From Leifsonia sp040686855 (GTDB taxonomy: Bacteria > Actinomycetota > Actinomycetes > Actinomycetales > Microbacteriaceae): DNA of 64,000 bases. Of this stretch, positions 51,300 through 60,511 are shown one piece after another. Where the stretch lies: NCBI RefSeq assembly GCF_040686855.1, contig NZ_JBFBOG010000001.1:248001-312000 (forward strand), written 5' to 3'. Made by a program: the position numbers and the translations under genes. The first letter of the stretch is position 1; each line of letters starts with the position of its first letter. The notes beneath the pieces are model-generated. The model saw nothing but the letters and a program-made list of their open reading frames with translations, had not been told where the DNA came from and ran no database searches.

Positions 51300-51926
51300 T
51301 CAAGAGCCGGAGGCCGCCGTCTCTCCGAGCAGATGCGACTGCACGACAGGTCCCACCCGGCGCACCAGCTCCTCCGCCGGAGTGCTCGCGATCGGCTCGA
51401 TCCGCAGTCCGTAGCGGACCATCATCAGCCCCACCAGCTGGGAGGCGGCGAGCTCGGCGCGCAGCTCCGCGTCGGGCGCGTCGTTCAGCGCGGCGAGCTT
51501 GGACAGCACCTCGCGGGTCAGGAACTCGCGCACCATCCGGGTGCCCGGTCCGCCGCCGAGAACCGTTCGCAGGATGACGACCATACGGCGCGCGGCCTTC
51601 TCGTCGTCCAGCCGCTCCAGCAGGTAGCGCACCAGCGCCTCCCCCACCCGGTCGCGCGGGCCGGACAGCACGACCTCCAGCACCCGGTCCGGCCGCAACG
51701 GCGCCTCGAGGGTCGCGGCGAACAGGTCGGGCTTGCCGTCGAAGTAGTGGTGAACGAGGGCGGAGTCCACGCCCGCGCGCCGGGCGACCGCGCGCAGCGA
51801 CGCCGCCTCGTACCCCCGCTCGGCGAACTCGTCGCCCGCCGCCTTGAGGATCGCCGACCGCGTCGACGCCTCTCCGCGCTCCTTGCGCGGGCGGCCGGGA
51901 CGGCGTCGTTCGGCGAGTTCGCTCAC
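51300..51926 (-). CDS. TetR/AcrR family regulator of the ABC-2 exporter
   Basis: A 208-residue regulator starting at GTG 51926. After an R-R-R-P-G-R-P-R-K tract, the HTH region I-L-K-A-A-G-D-E-F-A-E-R-G-Y ... V-D-S-A-L-V-H-H-Y-F-D-G-K is textbook TetR, followed by a helical ligand domain. Position as first gene of the exporter operon suggests control of export by a toxic ligand. Confidence 0.9.
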   Translation of the reverse strand: MSELAERRRPGRPRKERGEASTRSAILKAAGDEFAERGYEAASLRAVARRAGVDSALVHHYFDGKPDLFAATLEAPLRPDRVLEVVLSGPRDRVGEALVRYLLERLDDEKAARRMVVILRTVLGGGPGTRMVREFLTREVLSKLAALNDAPDAELRAELAASQLVGLMMVRYGLRIEPIASTPAEELVRRVGPVVQSHLLGETAASGS

Positions 51927-52079
51927 CCCGCCATTGTGCACCCGTGCGCCCGCTGTCCGTCTCTGAGGCGGATGCTTCGAGTGTGATGGGAACGCGGTGG
52001 GCGCGGGCTCCCCCGAAGCTAGGATGTGAACCGCGCATCCACTCGACCCGGCGCCTGGCACACAAGGAGTTGTACGCAC

Positions 52080-52646
52080 ATGGAATGGCTCATTCCGGTC
52101 ATCATCGTCGTCGTGATCGTGGCGATCATCGGGATCTACCTGTGGGCCACCTACAACTCGCTGGTGACGCTGAAGGTGCGCGTCGACGAGGCGTGGAGCG
52201 ACATCACCGTGCAGCTGAAGCGGCGCGCCGACCTCATCCCGAACCTCATCGAGACGGTGAAGGGCTACGCCGCGCACGAACGCGGGGTGTTCGAGTCCGT
52301 CACCAAGGCGCGCGCCGAGACGCTGTCAGCGCAGACGCCGGGTGAGGCGTCCGTGGCCGAGAACCACATGCAGACCGCGCTGAAGAGCATCTTCGCGGTT
52401 GCTGAGGCCTACCCGCAGCTGCAGGCGAGCCAGAACTTCCTGCGCCTGCAGGCCGACCTGGTCGACACCGAGGACAAGATCCAGGCGTCGCGCCGGTTCT
52501 ACAACGGCGGCGTCCGCGAGTTCAACACGAAGATCAAGGTGTTCCCGAACAATCTCTTCGCCCGCCGGCTGGGCTTCACCGAGCGCGAGTTCTTCGAGGT
52601 CGACAACCTCGCCGCGATCGCCGAGCCCCCGCGCGTCCAGTTCTAG
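52080..52646 (+). CDS. LemA family protein
   Basis: A 188-residue protein with an N-terminal membrane helix (about 4-24) and a long helical bundle with the family core R-A-D-L-I-P-N-L-I-E-T-V-K-G-Y and F-P-N-N-L-F-A-R. The ATG at 52080 follows AAGGAG. LemA proteins are frequently paired with an HtpX-type protease, as here, and are thought to act at the membrane. Confidence 0.92.
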   Translation: MEWLIPVIIVVVIVAIIGIYLWATYNSLVTLKVRVDEAWSDITVQLKRRADLIPNLIETVKGYAAHERGVFESVTKARAETLSAQTPGEASVAENHMQTALKSIFAVAEAYPQLQASQNFLRLQADLVDTEDKIQASRRFYNGGVREFNTKIKVFPNNLFARRLGFTEREFFEVDNLAAIAEPPRVQF

Positions 52647-52653
52647 GGCCTAG

Positions 52654-53538
52654 ATGTATCGGGCTATCGCCAGGAACAAGCGCAACACCGTCTTCATCAT
52701 CCTGCTGTTCCTGATCCTCATCGGCGCGCTCGGATGGCTGGCGGCGTACATCTACCAGAGCTACACGATCCTCGTCGTCGTGCTCGTCGGCGCGATCCTC
52801 TACGCGCTGTTCCAGTACTTCCTAGCGAGCAGCCAGGCGCTGAGCATGTCGGGGGCCATCCCCATCCAGAAGGCCGACAACCCGCGGCTGTGGAACATCG
52901 TCGAGAACCTGTCGATCACCACGGGCACGCCGATGCCGGCGGTCTACATCGTCAACGACCCGGCGCCGAACGCGTTCGCGACCGGCCGTGACCCGCAGCA
53001 CGCGTCCGTCGCAGCGACCACCGGACTGCTCGACATCATGACGGATGCGGAGCTCGAGGGCGTGATGGCGCACGAGCTCGGGCACGTGCGCAACTACGAC
53101 ATCCGGCTCGGGATGATCGTCTTCGGCCTGACCGTCGCGATCGGCTTCATCGCCGACATCTTCCTGCGGATGGCGTTCTTCGGCGGCAACCGGAACAACA
53201 ACAACGGCGGCGGCAACCCGGTCGTCCTGGTGTTCGGTCTGGTCGCCGCGATCGTCGCGCCCCTGGTGGCGACTCTCGTCCAGCTCGCCGTCTCGCGGCA
53301 GCGCGAGTACCTGGCGGACGCGACGGGCGCCATGACGACGCGGCACCCGGACGCTCTGGCCAGCGCCCTGCTGAAGCTGGAGGCCTACGGGCGGCCGATG
53401 CGGAAGCAGAACACGTCGATGGCGCACCTGTGGATCAACGACCCGCTCAAGCCGGGCCTCATGGCGCGGCTGTTCTCCACGCACCCCCCGATCCCCCAGC
53501 GCGTCGAGCGCCTGGAGGAGATGGGCGGCAGCTTCTAG
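52654..53538 (+). CDS. htpX: M48 family membrane metalloprotease (HtpX-like)
   Basis: A 294-residue zinc protease with N-terminal helices (about 12-32 and 36-58), the zinc motif H-E-L-G-H (140-144), the third ligand Glu218 in R-E-Y-L-A-D-A, and two further helices between. An Asn/Gly-rich loop lies at 180-188. HtpX degrades misfolded membrane proteins under envelope stress. It is seven bases after lemA, so the two form an operon. Confidence 0.92.
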   Translation: MYRAIARNKRNTVFIILLFLILIGALGWLAAYIYQSYTILVVVLVGAILYALFQYFLASSQALSMSGAIPIQKADNPRLWNIVENLSITTGTPMPAVYIVNDPAPNAFATGRDPQHASVAATTGLLDIMTDAELEGVMAHELGHVRNYDIRLGMIVFGLTVAIGFIADIFLRMAFFGGNRNNNNGGGNPVVLVFGLVAAIVAPLVATLVQLAVSRQREYLADATGAMTTRHPDALASALLKLEAYGRPMRKQNTSMAHLWINDPLKPGLMARLFSTHPPIPQRVERLEEMGGSF

Positions 53539-53545
53539 CCGACGG

Positions 53546-54859
53546 CTAGGCGCCGAGGACGCGGCGGAGGTACGCGTTCTCGAAGCGGCGCTCCGGGTCG
53601 AGGCGGTCGCGCACGGCGACGAAGTCGTCGAAGCGCGGATACAGCGACCGGAAGTCGTCCGCATCCCGGGTATGGAGCTTGCCCCAGTGCGGGCGACCCT
53701 CATGCGCGACCAGGATCTCCTCGACGGCGTGGAAGTACTCCCGGTGGTTCTCGCGGAAGTACCGGTGCACGGCGATGTAACCGCTCTCGCGGCGGTACGC
53801 CGTCGACAGCCAGTTGTCGTCGGCGGCCGCGCTGCGCACCTCGATGGGGAAGGAGATGCGCCAGCCGCGCCGCTCGATGAGCGCCTTGACCTCGGCGAGC
53901 GCTCCCGGCACCGCTTCTCGCGGCAGCGCGTACTCCATCTCGCGGAACCGCACGCCGCGGTTGGTGACGTACACGCTCGGCGCGTGGTCGGTGAAGTCGC
54001 GGTTGCCGGTCATCCGCTGGGCGAGGCGGCTGAACGGCGGGATGATCGCGGGCGCCACCGTCCCCACTGCGCAGACACCGCGGTAGACGCCGTTGGCCAG
54101 CAGCTCGTCGTCCACCCAGCGCCCCATCCGGGACAGGGGCGCGCGCTCGGCGGTCAGCGGCAGCCGGGTGTTGGTCTTGGTGAGCGCCGTCTCGGTGTGC
54201 GGGAACCAGTAGAACTCGAAGTGGTCCTCCTCCGCCGACCGTGACAGGTACGAGTCCAGGGTCTCCTGCAGCGGCTCCGGGCGCTCGACCGCCTGCAGCA
54301 GGTAGGCGGGCACGCACTGGAGCGTCACGTCGACGATCACGCCGAGCGCGCCGAGGCCGAGCCGGGCGGCGGGGAGCAGGTCGGCGTTCTGCGTCTCGTC
54401 GATGCGCAGCAGCTCGCCCTCGCCGGTCACGAGGGTCACGCCGACGACCTGCGTGGCGAGGCCGCCGAAGGAGCCGCCGGTGCCGTGCGTGCCGGTGGAC
54501 GTGGCGCCGGCGATGGTCTGCCGGTCGATGTCGCCCATGTTCTCGAGCGCCAGGCCGTGCGGGCCGAGCAGCCGCGGCAGCTGGTGGAGGTGCGTGCCGG
54601 CCGCGAGGGTGACGCGCCCGCGTTCGAGGTCCACATCCACGATGCCGGTGAGGTCTTCGAGGTCGAGCTGCACACCGGGCGCGACGGCGATGCCGGTGAA
54701 GCTGTGCCCGGCGCCGACCGGCTTGATGCGCATCCCCTTACGGGCGGCGGCCTGCACCGCGCGCTGCACGGCCTCGGGTGTCGCCGGGCGCTCGACGCGC
54801 TGCGGCCGCACCGCCTCGGTCCGCGCCCAGTTGCGCCACAGCCCGCCCGCCGCGGTCAC
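53546..54859 (-). CDS. FAD-linked D-arabinono-1,4-lactone oxidase family protein
   Basis: A 437-residue flavoprotein of the aldonolactone oxidase group. The N-terminal FAD domain carries V-G-A-G-H-S-F-T-G (His near residue 49 is a common covalent flavin site), and the C-terminal ALO domain ends with W-G-K-L-H-T-R-D-A-D-D-F. Members oxidise aldonolactones or related sugars with O2 or other acceptors. It is the last gene of a four-gene operon and overlaps the aldolase-like gene by four bases; the substrate is unknown. Confidence 0.88.
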   Translation of the reverse strand: MTAAGGLWRNWARTEAVRPQRVERPATPEAVQRAVQAAARKGMRIKPVGAGHSFTGIAVAPGVQLDLEDLTGIVDVDLERGRVTLAAGTHLHQLPRLLGPHGLALENMGDIDRQTIAGATSTGTHGTGGSFGGLATQVVGVTLVTGEGELLRIDETQNADLLPAARLGLGALGVIVDVTLQCVPAYLLQAVERPEPLQETLDSYLSRSAEEDHFEFYWFPHTETALTKTNTRLPLTAERAPLSRMGRWVDDELLANGVYRGVCAVGTVAPAIIPPFSRLAQRMTGNRDFTDHAPSVYVTNRGVRFREMEYALPREAVPGALAEVKALIERRGWRISFPIEVRSAAADDNWLSTAYRRESGYIAVHRYFRENHREYFHAVEEILVAHEGRPHWGKLHTRDADDFRSLYPRFDDFVAVRDRLDPERRFENAYLRRVLGA

Positions 54860-56151
54860 AGGAACACCTGCCCGTCACCACGGTAGGTCGGCGCCTCGCC
54901 GACGACCCGGGCGCGTCCGTCCACGACGTCCACCAGGTGGAAGCCGTCGACGTGCTCGCTGAGCTCACCGGACTTGGTATGCCGCAGCCAGACCCGGTCG
55001 CCGATCCGCAGCACGCCGGCGGCGGCCCCGGTGAGCGGGCTCTGCACCTCCCCCGCCATCTCGCGGGCGACCATGGAGAGACCGGTCGGCCACTCCACCT
55101 TCGGGAGGCGGTCGGGGCCGGGCGGCCCCGACGCGATCCACCCGCCGCCGAGCAGCACGGCCGTCTCAGCGTTGGGGCGGCGCACCACGGAGAGCGCGAA
55201 GGAGGCGGCCGGTGCGGGCCGGAACGACCGGTACGTGTCGAACAGGTGGCCGCCGAACAGGCCGCTGCCGGCCGCGACCTCGGTGACCGACGGGTCGGAG
55301 GCCGTGAACTCCAGCGAGCCCGTCCCGCCGCCGTTGACGAACTCCAGGTCGGCGACGCCCCGGACGGCCGCGACGGCCTCTCCGCGCCGGGACAGCAGCT
55401 CCTCGCGGGAGTTCTTCTGCATCCAGCGCAGCGTGGCGCCCCAGGCGGGCTTGCCGGGCGGGTTGTCGCCCTGGCCGGCGATCTGCGCCTCGTATCCCAT
55501 CATGCCGACCAGGGCGAAGCCCGGCCGCCGGGCGATCGTCTCGGCGAGCTCCCGCGCCGCGGACACGGAGTGCACGGGCGACCGGAACACGCCGACGTGG
55601 CCGAGAACCGGGGCGAGCCACGAGGAGTCGAGCTCCAGGCAGAGCCGCAGCGTCTCGCGCTCGGCGGGCGGGACCACCGCGTCGATGAAGTCCAGGTGTG
55701 CGACGGAGTCGACCATCAGCGTCACCCGCGCAGCGAGCTCCGGCGAGGCGGCGAGGCGGCGGATCGCCGCGCGGTCCGCCGTCGGATACCCGACCACGAC
55801 GTCCTCGATCGGCGGATGCTCCGCGTCGCCCTCGGCCAGCCACAGCGCCTCGGGCAGCGTGTAGGCGAGCACGCCCGCGTACCCGGGCAGTGCGAGCACC
55901 GCATCCAGCACCGACCGCACCCGCACCGACTTCGACGCGACCCGGATCGGCTTGGCCGGCTGACCGGTGGCTCCCCGCGCCGCCCGCCGCAGCATGTCAT
56001 GCGCGTTGTGCCGCAGCGCCGGCAGGTGCAGCACGCCGAGCGGCGGGTCGAGCCGGGCCGTCGCCGCCGAGAGCGACGGCCAGAACGCCTCCGGGGTGGT
56101 CCATGTCCGCTCCGCGGCGACGGGAGGCGTGGAGAGATCGAGGTCGGGCAC
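54856..56151 (-). CDS. D-threonine aldolase / D-serine dehydratase-like PLP enzyme
   Basis: A 431-residue fold-type III PLP protein (alanine-racemase N-terminal barrel plus DSD1-like C-domain). The PLP lysine is in I-R-V-A-S-K-S-V-R near residue 75; the C-terminal S-E-H-V-D-G-F region is where D-threonine aldolases bind a metal, although the classic H-C-D pair is not exact. The GTG at 56151 shares its first base with the end of the MFS stop. Possible roles are D-threonine or beta-hydroxyamino-acid cleavage; the linked oxidase and transporter suggest a pathway not described in detail. Confidence 0.82.
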   Translation of the reverse strand: MPDLDLSTPPVAAERTWTTPEAFWPSLSAATARLDPPLGVLHLPALRHNAHDMLRRAARGATGQPAKPIRVASKSVRVRSVLDAVLALPGYAGVLAYTLPEALWLAEGDAEHPPIEDVVVGYPTADRAAIRRLAASPELAARVTLMVDSVAHLDFIDAVVPPAERETLRLCLELDSSWLAPVLGHVGVFRSPVHSVSAARELAETIARRPGFALVGMMGYEAQIAGQGDNPPGKPAWGATLRWMQKNSREELLSRRGEAVAAVRGVADLEFVNGGGTGSLEFTASDPSVTEVAAGSGLFGGHLFDTYRSFRPAPAASFALSVVRRPNAETAVLLGGGWIASGPPGPDRLPKVEWPTGLSMVAREMAGEVQSPLTGAAAGVLRIGDRVWLRHTKSGELSEHVDGFHLVDVVDGRARVVGEAPTYRGDGQVFL

Positions 56152-57407
56152 TAGCGCACCGCTTTCACTCGGGCGACCGCGAGCGCACCCGCGAACGCGA
56201 ACAGGGCGGAGAGGACGAACAGCCCGGCGAAGCCGCCGAGCGCCGCGACGATCATGGCGCCGAACAGCGGGGCGACCGCCTGCGGCACGGCGAGGGCGAT
56301 GTTCATGATCCCCAGGTCCTTCCCTCGGGTCTCCGGGTCGGGAAGGACTTGCGTGGCCAGGGCCTGGTCCACGCTGAGGAAGCAGCCGTAGCCGAGTCCG
56401 AGCAGCGCCGCCGCGACGAAGGCGACCGAGAGGTCCGGCACGAAGGCGAGCAGCAGCGCGGCGACGCCCTGCACCGCCGACGACGCCCAGACGAACGCCT
56501 TGCGGCGACCGAGGCGGTCGGACAGCCGGCCGAGCACGAGCGACGCGACGATCACGAAGACCATGTAGATGAGGATGAGGACGAGCAGGTCGTCGTCCGC
56601 GTGCGGATCGCGCAGGCCGAACTCGAGGAAGTACAGCAGCAGCGACGTCCCGAACGCGTTGCCGAAGTTGACCAGCACGCGGCTGAGCAGCGTCCAGCCG
56701 AAGTCGGGATGCGCGCGCGGGCTGATCCACAGACCCTCGATCACCCCGCGCACGGTCATCGGCTCGCGAAGCTCGCGCGGAAGCACCGCGTCCGGCAGGA
56801 AGAGGAACGGAAGCACGAGCAGCATCAGGAGCACGGCCATCGCCGCGTACCCGACGACCGCGCCGACGAACACGTACGTGACGAGCGCGACGCCGAGGAT
56901 GATGCCGATCGCCTGCGGAGCGCTGATCCAGCCGCTGACGTAGCCGCGCTGGTCGACCGGCACCTGGTCGCTGATCGTCGCTGTGAGCGCGGCGGTCAGG
57001 ATGCAGAAGCCGGTGAGCGCGAGCGACCAGAACACGCCCATCCCGACGATCGAGGTCTGCAGGCCCAGGAGCACGAGGGACGCCGCGAAGACCAGCGCAC
57101 CCGCCGCGATCCACGGGCGGCGGCGGCCGAAGCGGCTCGTGGTGCGGTCGGACAGCGCGCCTGTCAGCGGGTAGGCGATGATCGCACAGACCCCCGAGAT
57201 GCCCGAGATCACGCCGAAGGCGAGGACGTTCTCCACCCAGTCGGTCGTGTGCAGTTGCGCCTGGACCTGATCGGGCAGCAGCTTCTGAATGGGCGCGAGC
57301 TGGGCCATCCAGACCCCGAGCCAGGCGACGGCGAAGGCGGCGATCCAGCGGCCGGGGACCTTGCGGACCGGTTCGGCGAAGACGGCCGGGGTCGTGGTGT
57401 GCGTCAT
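56151..57407 (-). CDS. MFS transporter (GPH/SLC45-like)
   Basis: A 418-residue, 12-helix transporter with the loop motif G-A-L-S-D-R-T-T-S-R-F-G-R-R-R-P between helices 2 and 3 and its repeat G-R-L-S-D-R-L-G-R-R-K in the second half, as in sugar-cation symporters. The ATG at 57407 overlaps the TetR stop by four bases; upstream in-frame sequence to 57719 is antisense to the regulator. It probably imports the substrate of the operon. Confidence 0.87.
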   Translation of the reverse strand: MTHTTTPAVFAEPVRKVPGRWIAAFAVAWLGVWMAQLAPIQKLLPDQVQAQLHTTDWVENVLAFGVISGISGVCAIIAYPLTGALSDRTTSRFGRRRPWIAAGALVFAASLVLLGLQTSIVGMGVFWSLALTGFCILTAALTATISDQVPVDQRGYVSGWISAPQAIGIILGVALVTYVFVGAVVGYAAMAVLLMLLVLPFLFLPDAVLPRELREPMTVRGVIEGLWISPRAHPDFGWTLLSRVLVNFGNAFGTSLLLYFLEFGLRDPHADDDLLVLILIYMVFVIVASLVLGRLSDRLGRRKAFVWASSAVQGVAALLLAFVPDLSVAFVAAALLGLGYGCFLSVDQALATQVLPDPETRGKDLGIMNIALAVPQAVAPLFGAMIVAALGGFAGLFVLSALFAFAGALAVARVKAVR

Positions 57408-58066
57408 CGGGATCCTGCCTTCCGGGCGAGGGCGGTGGCGGTGGCGGTGGTTGTGGATGCGGGTACGGCGAGGGCGGCGAGCGCGTCGGCGGAGACGTCC
57501 ATGGTCGCGGCCGCTGCCGAGTCGTCGCGGGTGACCAGCCAGCCGACGGTGAGGCCGTCGGTGAACGCGATCAGGATGCGGGCGACCTCGTCGAGCGGCC
57601 GTGTCCACGTGCTGCCGGTCAGGCGAGCGGCCTCGGCGACGGCGTGCGCGGCGAGCTCGTGGTAGCGGGCGTACTGGCGGCGGGCGAGCGGTTCGAAGCC
57701 GGGCTCGCGGAGCGCCCACTGCGTCAGCTCGAGCATGGCCTTCTCGCGGTCGGGGTCGGCGCGGACGCCGTCGAAGTAGTGCTGCAGGCCGGAGCGGAGC
57801 ACGTCGCGCATGGCCGCGCCCTCCGCATCCGCAACCGCCGCGAGCACCGGGTCGAGGTCGCGCTGCTCGCCGGCGACCGCGGTCTCGATGAGCTCGGCCA
57901 TCAGCTCGTCGCGCGAGGCGAAGACGTAGTGGAAGCTGGCCAGCGGCATCCCGGCCTCCGCCACGATCCGCCGGGTCGTCGCCGCCGCGACCCCGTCACG
58001 CGCGACCACACGGAGCGCGGCCTGCACCAGCGCCGTGCGCCGGTCTGCCACCGGGATGCGCGTCAT
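57404..58066 (-). CDS. TetR/AcrR family regulator of the aldolase/lactone-oxidase operon
   Basis: A 220-residue TetR-type repressor: HTH with L-R-V-V-A-R-D-G-V-A-A-A-T-T-R-R-I and S-F-H-Y-V-F-A-S-R-D, then a helical sensor domain of the TetR_C_6-like kind. It is the first gene of the operon and is coupled to it by ATGA, so it likely controls its own transcript in response to a pathway metabolite. Confidence 0.9.
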   Translation of the reverse strand: MTRIPVADRRTALVQAALRVVARDGVAAATTRRIVAEAGMPLASFHYVFASRDELMAELIETAVAGEQRDLDPVLAAVADAEGAAMRDVLRSGLQHYFDGVRADPDREKAMLELTQWALREPGFEPLARRQYARYHELAAHAVAEAARLTGSTWTRPLDEVARILIAFTDGLTVGWLVTRDDSAAAATMDVSADALAALAVPASTTTATATALARKAGSR

Positions 58067-58163
58067 CCGGTCTCCTCGGGGGTCCGCCGCGCTCCGTCGC
58101 GCGGGGAGGAAAAGTGGGACAGTTGACCCAGATCACAGTATGCCGTAAATGGCGGCGATTCGT

Positions 58164-58193
58164 TTGACAGCGACGGCCGCTACCCCCTGGAAT
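58164..58193 (+). promoter_or_regulatory. promoter with consensus -35, possibly leaderless
   Basis: A perfect TTGACA (58164-58169) is followed after 18 bases by TGGAAT (58188-58193). The expected transcription start falls within a few bases of the ATG at 58202, so the mRNA may be leaderless. A short palindrome acccc-ctggaat-ggggt overlaps the -10. Confidence 0.45.
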
Positions 58194-58201
58194 GGGGTGG
58201 A

Positions 58202-60511
58202 ATGCGGGGATTTCTGAGCGACGTGTCACCACCAGTCCGGCCACGGGGGTCGATCGGACTGGTGTCCATCGCGTGCGTCGCCGCCCTCGTCGCCCTGCTG
58301 TTCAGCGCCATCGGCCTGATCGGCGACGCCCCGCCCGCGTCCGCCGCGACCGCCTCAGCCGCAGCATCCCGCACCGCAGCACCGAGCACCGCACCATCCA
58401 GCACCGCAGCATCCCGCAGCGCCACCACAGCCTCCAGCTCACCGCAGCCGTCGTTCGCACCGTCGCCGTCCGCCCCGGCCGACACACCACCGCCGTCGAG
58501 CACCCCGTCTCCTCCGCCGACTCCCGAGCCGGTCACCCTCGACCCGCTGCCGAGCGGCGTTGTCACCGTCTTCCCGCTCACCGTCTCGGGCACCGCCACG
58601 CCCGGTGACGCCGTCGCGGTCTCTGCCGGGTCGACGCCCGGCAGCGCCGAGAGCTGCCGGGCGAGCGTCCGCGACGACGGGCGCTGGTCGTGCGGTCTCG
58701 CCTCGCTTCCGGACGGCCCGAGCGTGGCCGTCCGTGCCGAAGCCCAGACCGGGAGCGCCGCGAGCGACCGAGTCATGGTGCTGCATCCCCCGGTCATCGC
58801 CGGCGGCGGTACGGTGCCCACCACGGGCGCGGTCCGCGGCACGGCCTACCCGGGCGCGCAAGTGACCGTCCGCGCCGACACCGGCGCGACCTGCTCCTTT
58901 CCGGCCGACTCCAGCGGAGCCTGGGGATGCGTCCTCGGCGGCGACCTCGGCGACGGTCACCACACGGTGACGGCCACGCAGGTCGCCGACTTCTCTTCGC
59001 AGCGCTCGGCGTCCAGCCCGCGCGTGGTGCTGAACGTCGACCGGACGGCGCCGCCCCCGCCTGCCATCACCGCCCCGGCGGGTCCCATCGCTCCGGGCGC
59101 CCCGATCGCGTTCACCGGCAGCGGCGAGTCCGGCGCGCACGTCACCCTGTACGCCTCCACCGGCCAGGGCACCGTCGTGCTCTGCACCGCGGATGTCACC
59201 GCAAGCACCTGGGCCTGCCAGGGCGCACTGCCCGCCGGCTCCTTCGCGGTCTCGGCCCTGCAGCGGGACGCGGCCGGCAACGTCAGCGGGGGCAGCAACA
59301 CGGTCGAGCTGACCGTCGCGGGACCCGCCCCGGCCCCGTCGCCGTCGCGCACCCCGTCCCCGACGCCCACGCCGACTCCGGCGGCGCCCGCTCCGGTGGC
59401 CCCGGGCGCGGCACCCCCGACCTCGTCGGGACCCTCCGACCTGGGGCAGTACGACGCGCCGTTCACGACAGCGTCGGCGCCGGTCGTCTCGGCCGCCGCA
59501 TTGCCGGGATGGATGCGTTCCGCCGGCCTCGCCATCGCGGCACTGCTCCTCCTGGTGCTCCCGGCCCGGCTGCTCGCGGCCGCGCTGGCACGGGGCCGTC
59601 GCGATCGCGGCCGGCGCGGGACGCGGGGCTCGGTCTTCGGCCGCAACCGTCCGCGCGCGGACGTGTCGGATGCGTCGGCCCTGTTCGGCGGCGGAAGCGC
59701 CCGGAGGGCCGGGCGCGACGCATCCGCCGCCGTGGCGACCGGCGCCGCCGCTTCCGCCACGACCTCCCCCGGCATCTCGGGATGGGCGACCGCGGCGGTC
59801 GGCGCGGCCACCGTGCTGCTGATGTCGCTGTCGGCGCCGGTGTCGGCGGCGGGCGCCTACCCCGGCGTGCTGCTGGCCATCGTGCTCGCGGTCGCGGCCA
59901 TCAATGCCGTGTGGGTGCTCGCCGGGCGCGGTCTGGCGACGCACCTGAACCTCCCGGCACCGCGCCTGGTCCTGCGGCCCGGCATGGTCGTCGTCGTGGC
60001 GGTCGCCGCGCTCGGCTCGCGCCTGCTCGGCCTCTCCCCCGCGCTGCTGTTCGCGCTCGTCCTCGGCCTCGCGTTCGGACCGCACGCGGGACGGGTGCGT
60101 CGCGGCCGGGTCTCCGCCGTGCAGGTGTCGGCGGTCGCCGCTTTGGGCGTCCTTGCCTGGCTCGCGGTCGGCATCCTGCCTCCGGCGGACACCCCCTTCA
60201 CCGCGTTCCTCGCCGAATTCGTCAACGTGCTGGCTCTCGCCGCGATCGGCTCCGCAGCCGTGGCGCTGCTGCCGGTCGGTGGTCTCGCCGGTCGGGCGAT
60301 CGCGCAGTGGTCGCGCTGGCTGTGGGGCGGCCTGAGCCTGGTGGTCTACACGGTGCTGTTCGCGCTGCTGCTGCCGGTCGCGTCCCTCGTCGAGCACGGC
60401 GTCGGCGTCATCGTGATCGTCGGCGTGGCGGTGGGTTTCGCCGCGGCGAGCGTCGCGTTCTGGCTGTGGGAGCGGTACGTCGTGCCCGCGCTGGACCGCA
60501 CCACGCCCTAA
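58202..60511 (+). CDS. secreted Ig-like repeat region fused to a polytopic membrane domain
   Basis: A 769-residue protein. A signal/anchor (about 20-45) is followed by an Ala/Ser/Thr/Pro stalk (45-110), three bacterial Ig-like units (about 112-195, 198-280 and 283-365, each with a G-x-A or G-S-G-E-S-G turn), a Pro/Thr linker (370-410), a helix (about 433-455), a basic cytoplasmic stretch (456-520) and about seven further helices to the end. This combination suggests an envelope sensor, adhesin or channel anchored in the membrane. Function unknown. Confidence 0.7.
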   Translation: MRGFLSDVSPPVRPRGSIGLVSIACVAALVALLFSAIGLIGDAPPASAATASAAASRTAAPSTAPSSTAASRSATTASSSPQPSFAPSPSAPADTPPPSSTPSPPPTPEPVTLDPLPSGVVTVFPLTVSGTATPGDAVAVSAGSTPGSAESCRASVRDDGRWSCGLASLPDGPSVAVRAEAQTGSAASDRVMVLHPPVIAGGGTVPTTGAVRGTAYPGAQVTVRADTGATCSFPADSSGAWGCVLGGDLGDGHHTVTATQVADFSSQRSASSPRVVLNVDRTAPPPPAITAPAGPIAPGAPIAFTGSGESGAHVTLYASTGQGTVVLCTADVTASTWACQGALPAGSFAVSALQRDAAGNVSGGSNTVELTVAGPAPAPSPSRTPSPTPTPTPAAPAPVAPGAAPPTSSGPSDLGQYDAPFTTASAPVVSAAALPGWMRSAGLAIAALLLLVLPARLLAAALARGRRDRGRRGTRGSVFGRNRPRADVSDASALFGGGSARRAGRDASAAVATGAAASATTSPGISGWATAAVGAATVLLMSLSAPVSAAGAYPGVLLAIVLAVAAINAVWVLAGRGLATHLNLPAPRLVLRPGMVVVVAVAALGSRLLGLSPALLFALVLGLAFGPHAGRVRRGRVSAVQVSAVAALGVLAWLAVGILPPADTPFTAFLAEFVNVLALAAIGSAAVALLPVGGLAGRAIAQWSRWLWGGLSLVVYTVLFALLLPVASLVEHGVGVIVIVGVAVGFAAASVAFWLWERYVVPALDRTTP

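Noticed and set aside
54856..57114. Apparent fusion of the PLP enzyme with a 320-residue N-terminal extension
   Set aside because: The extension is antisense/out-of-frame sequence of the MFS gene; the GTG at 56151 gives the normal family length.
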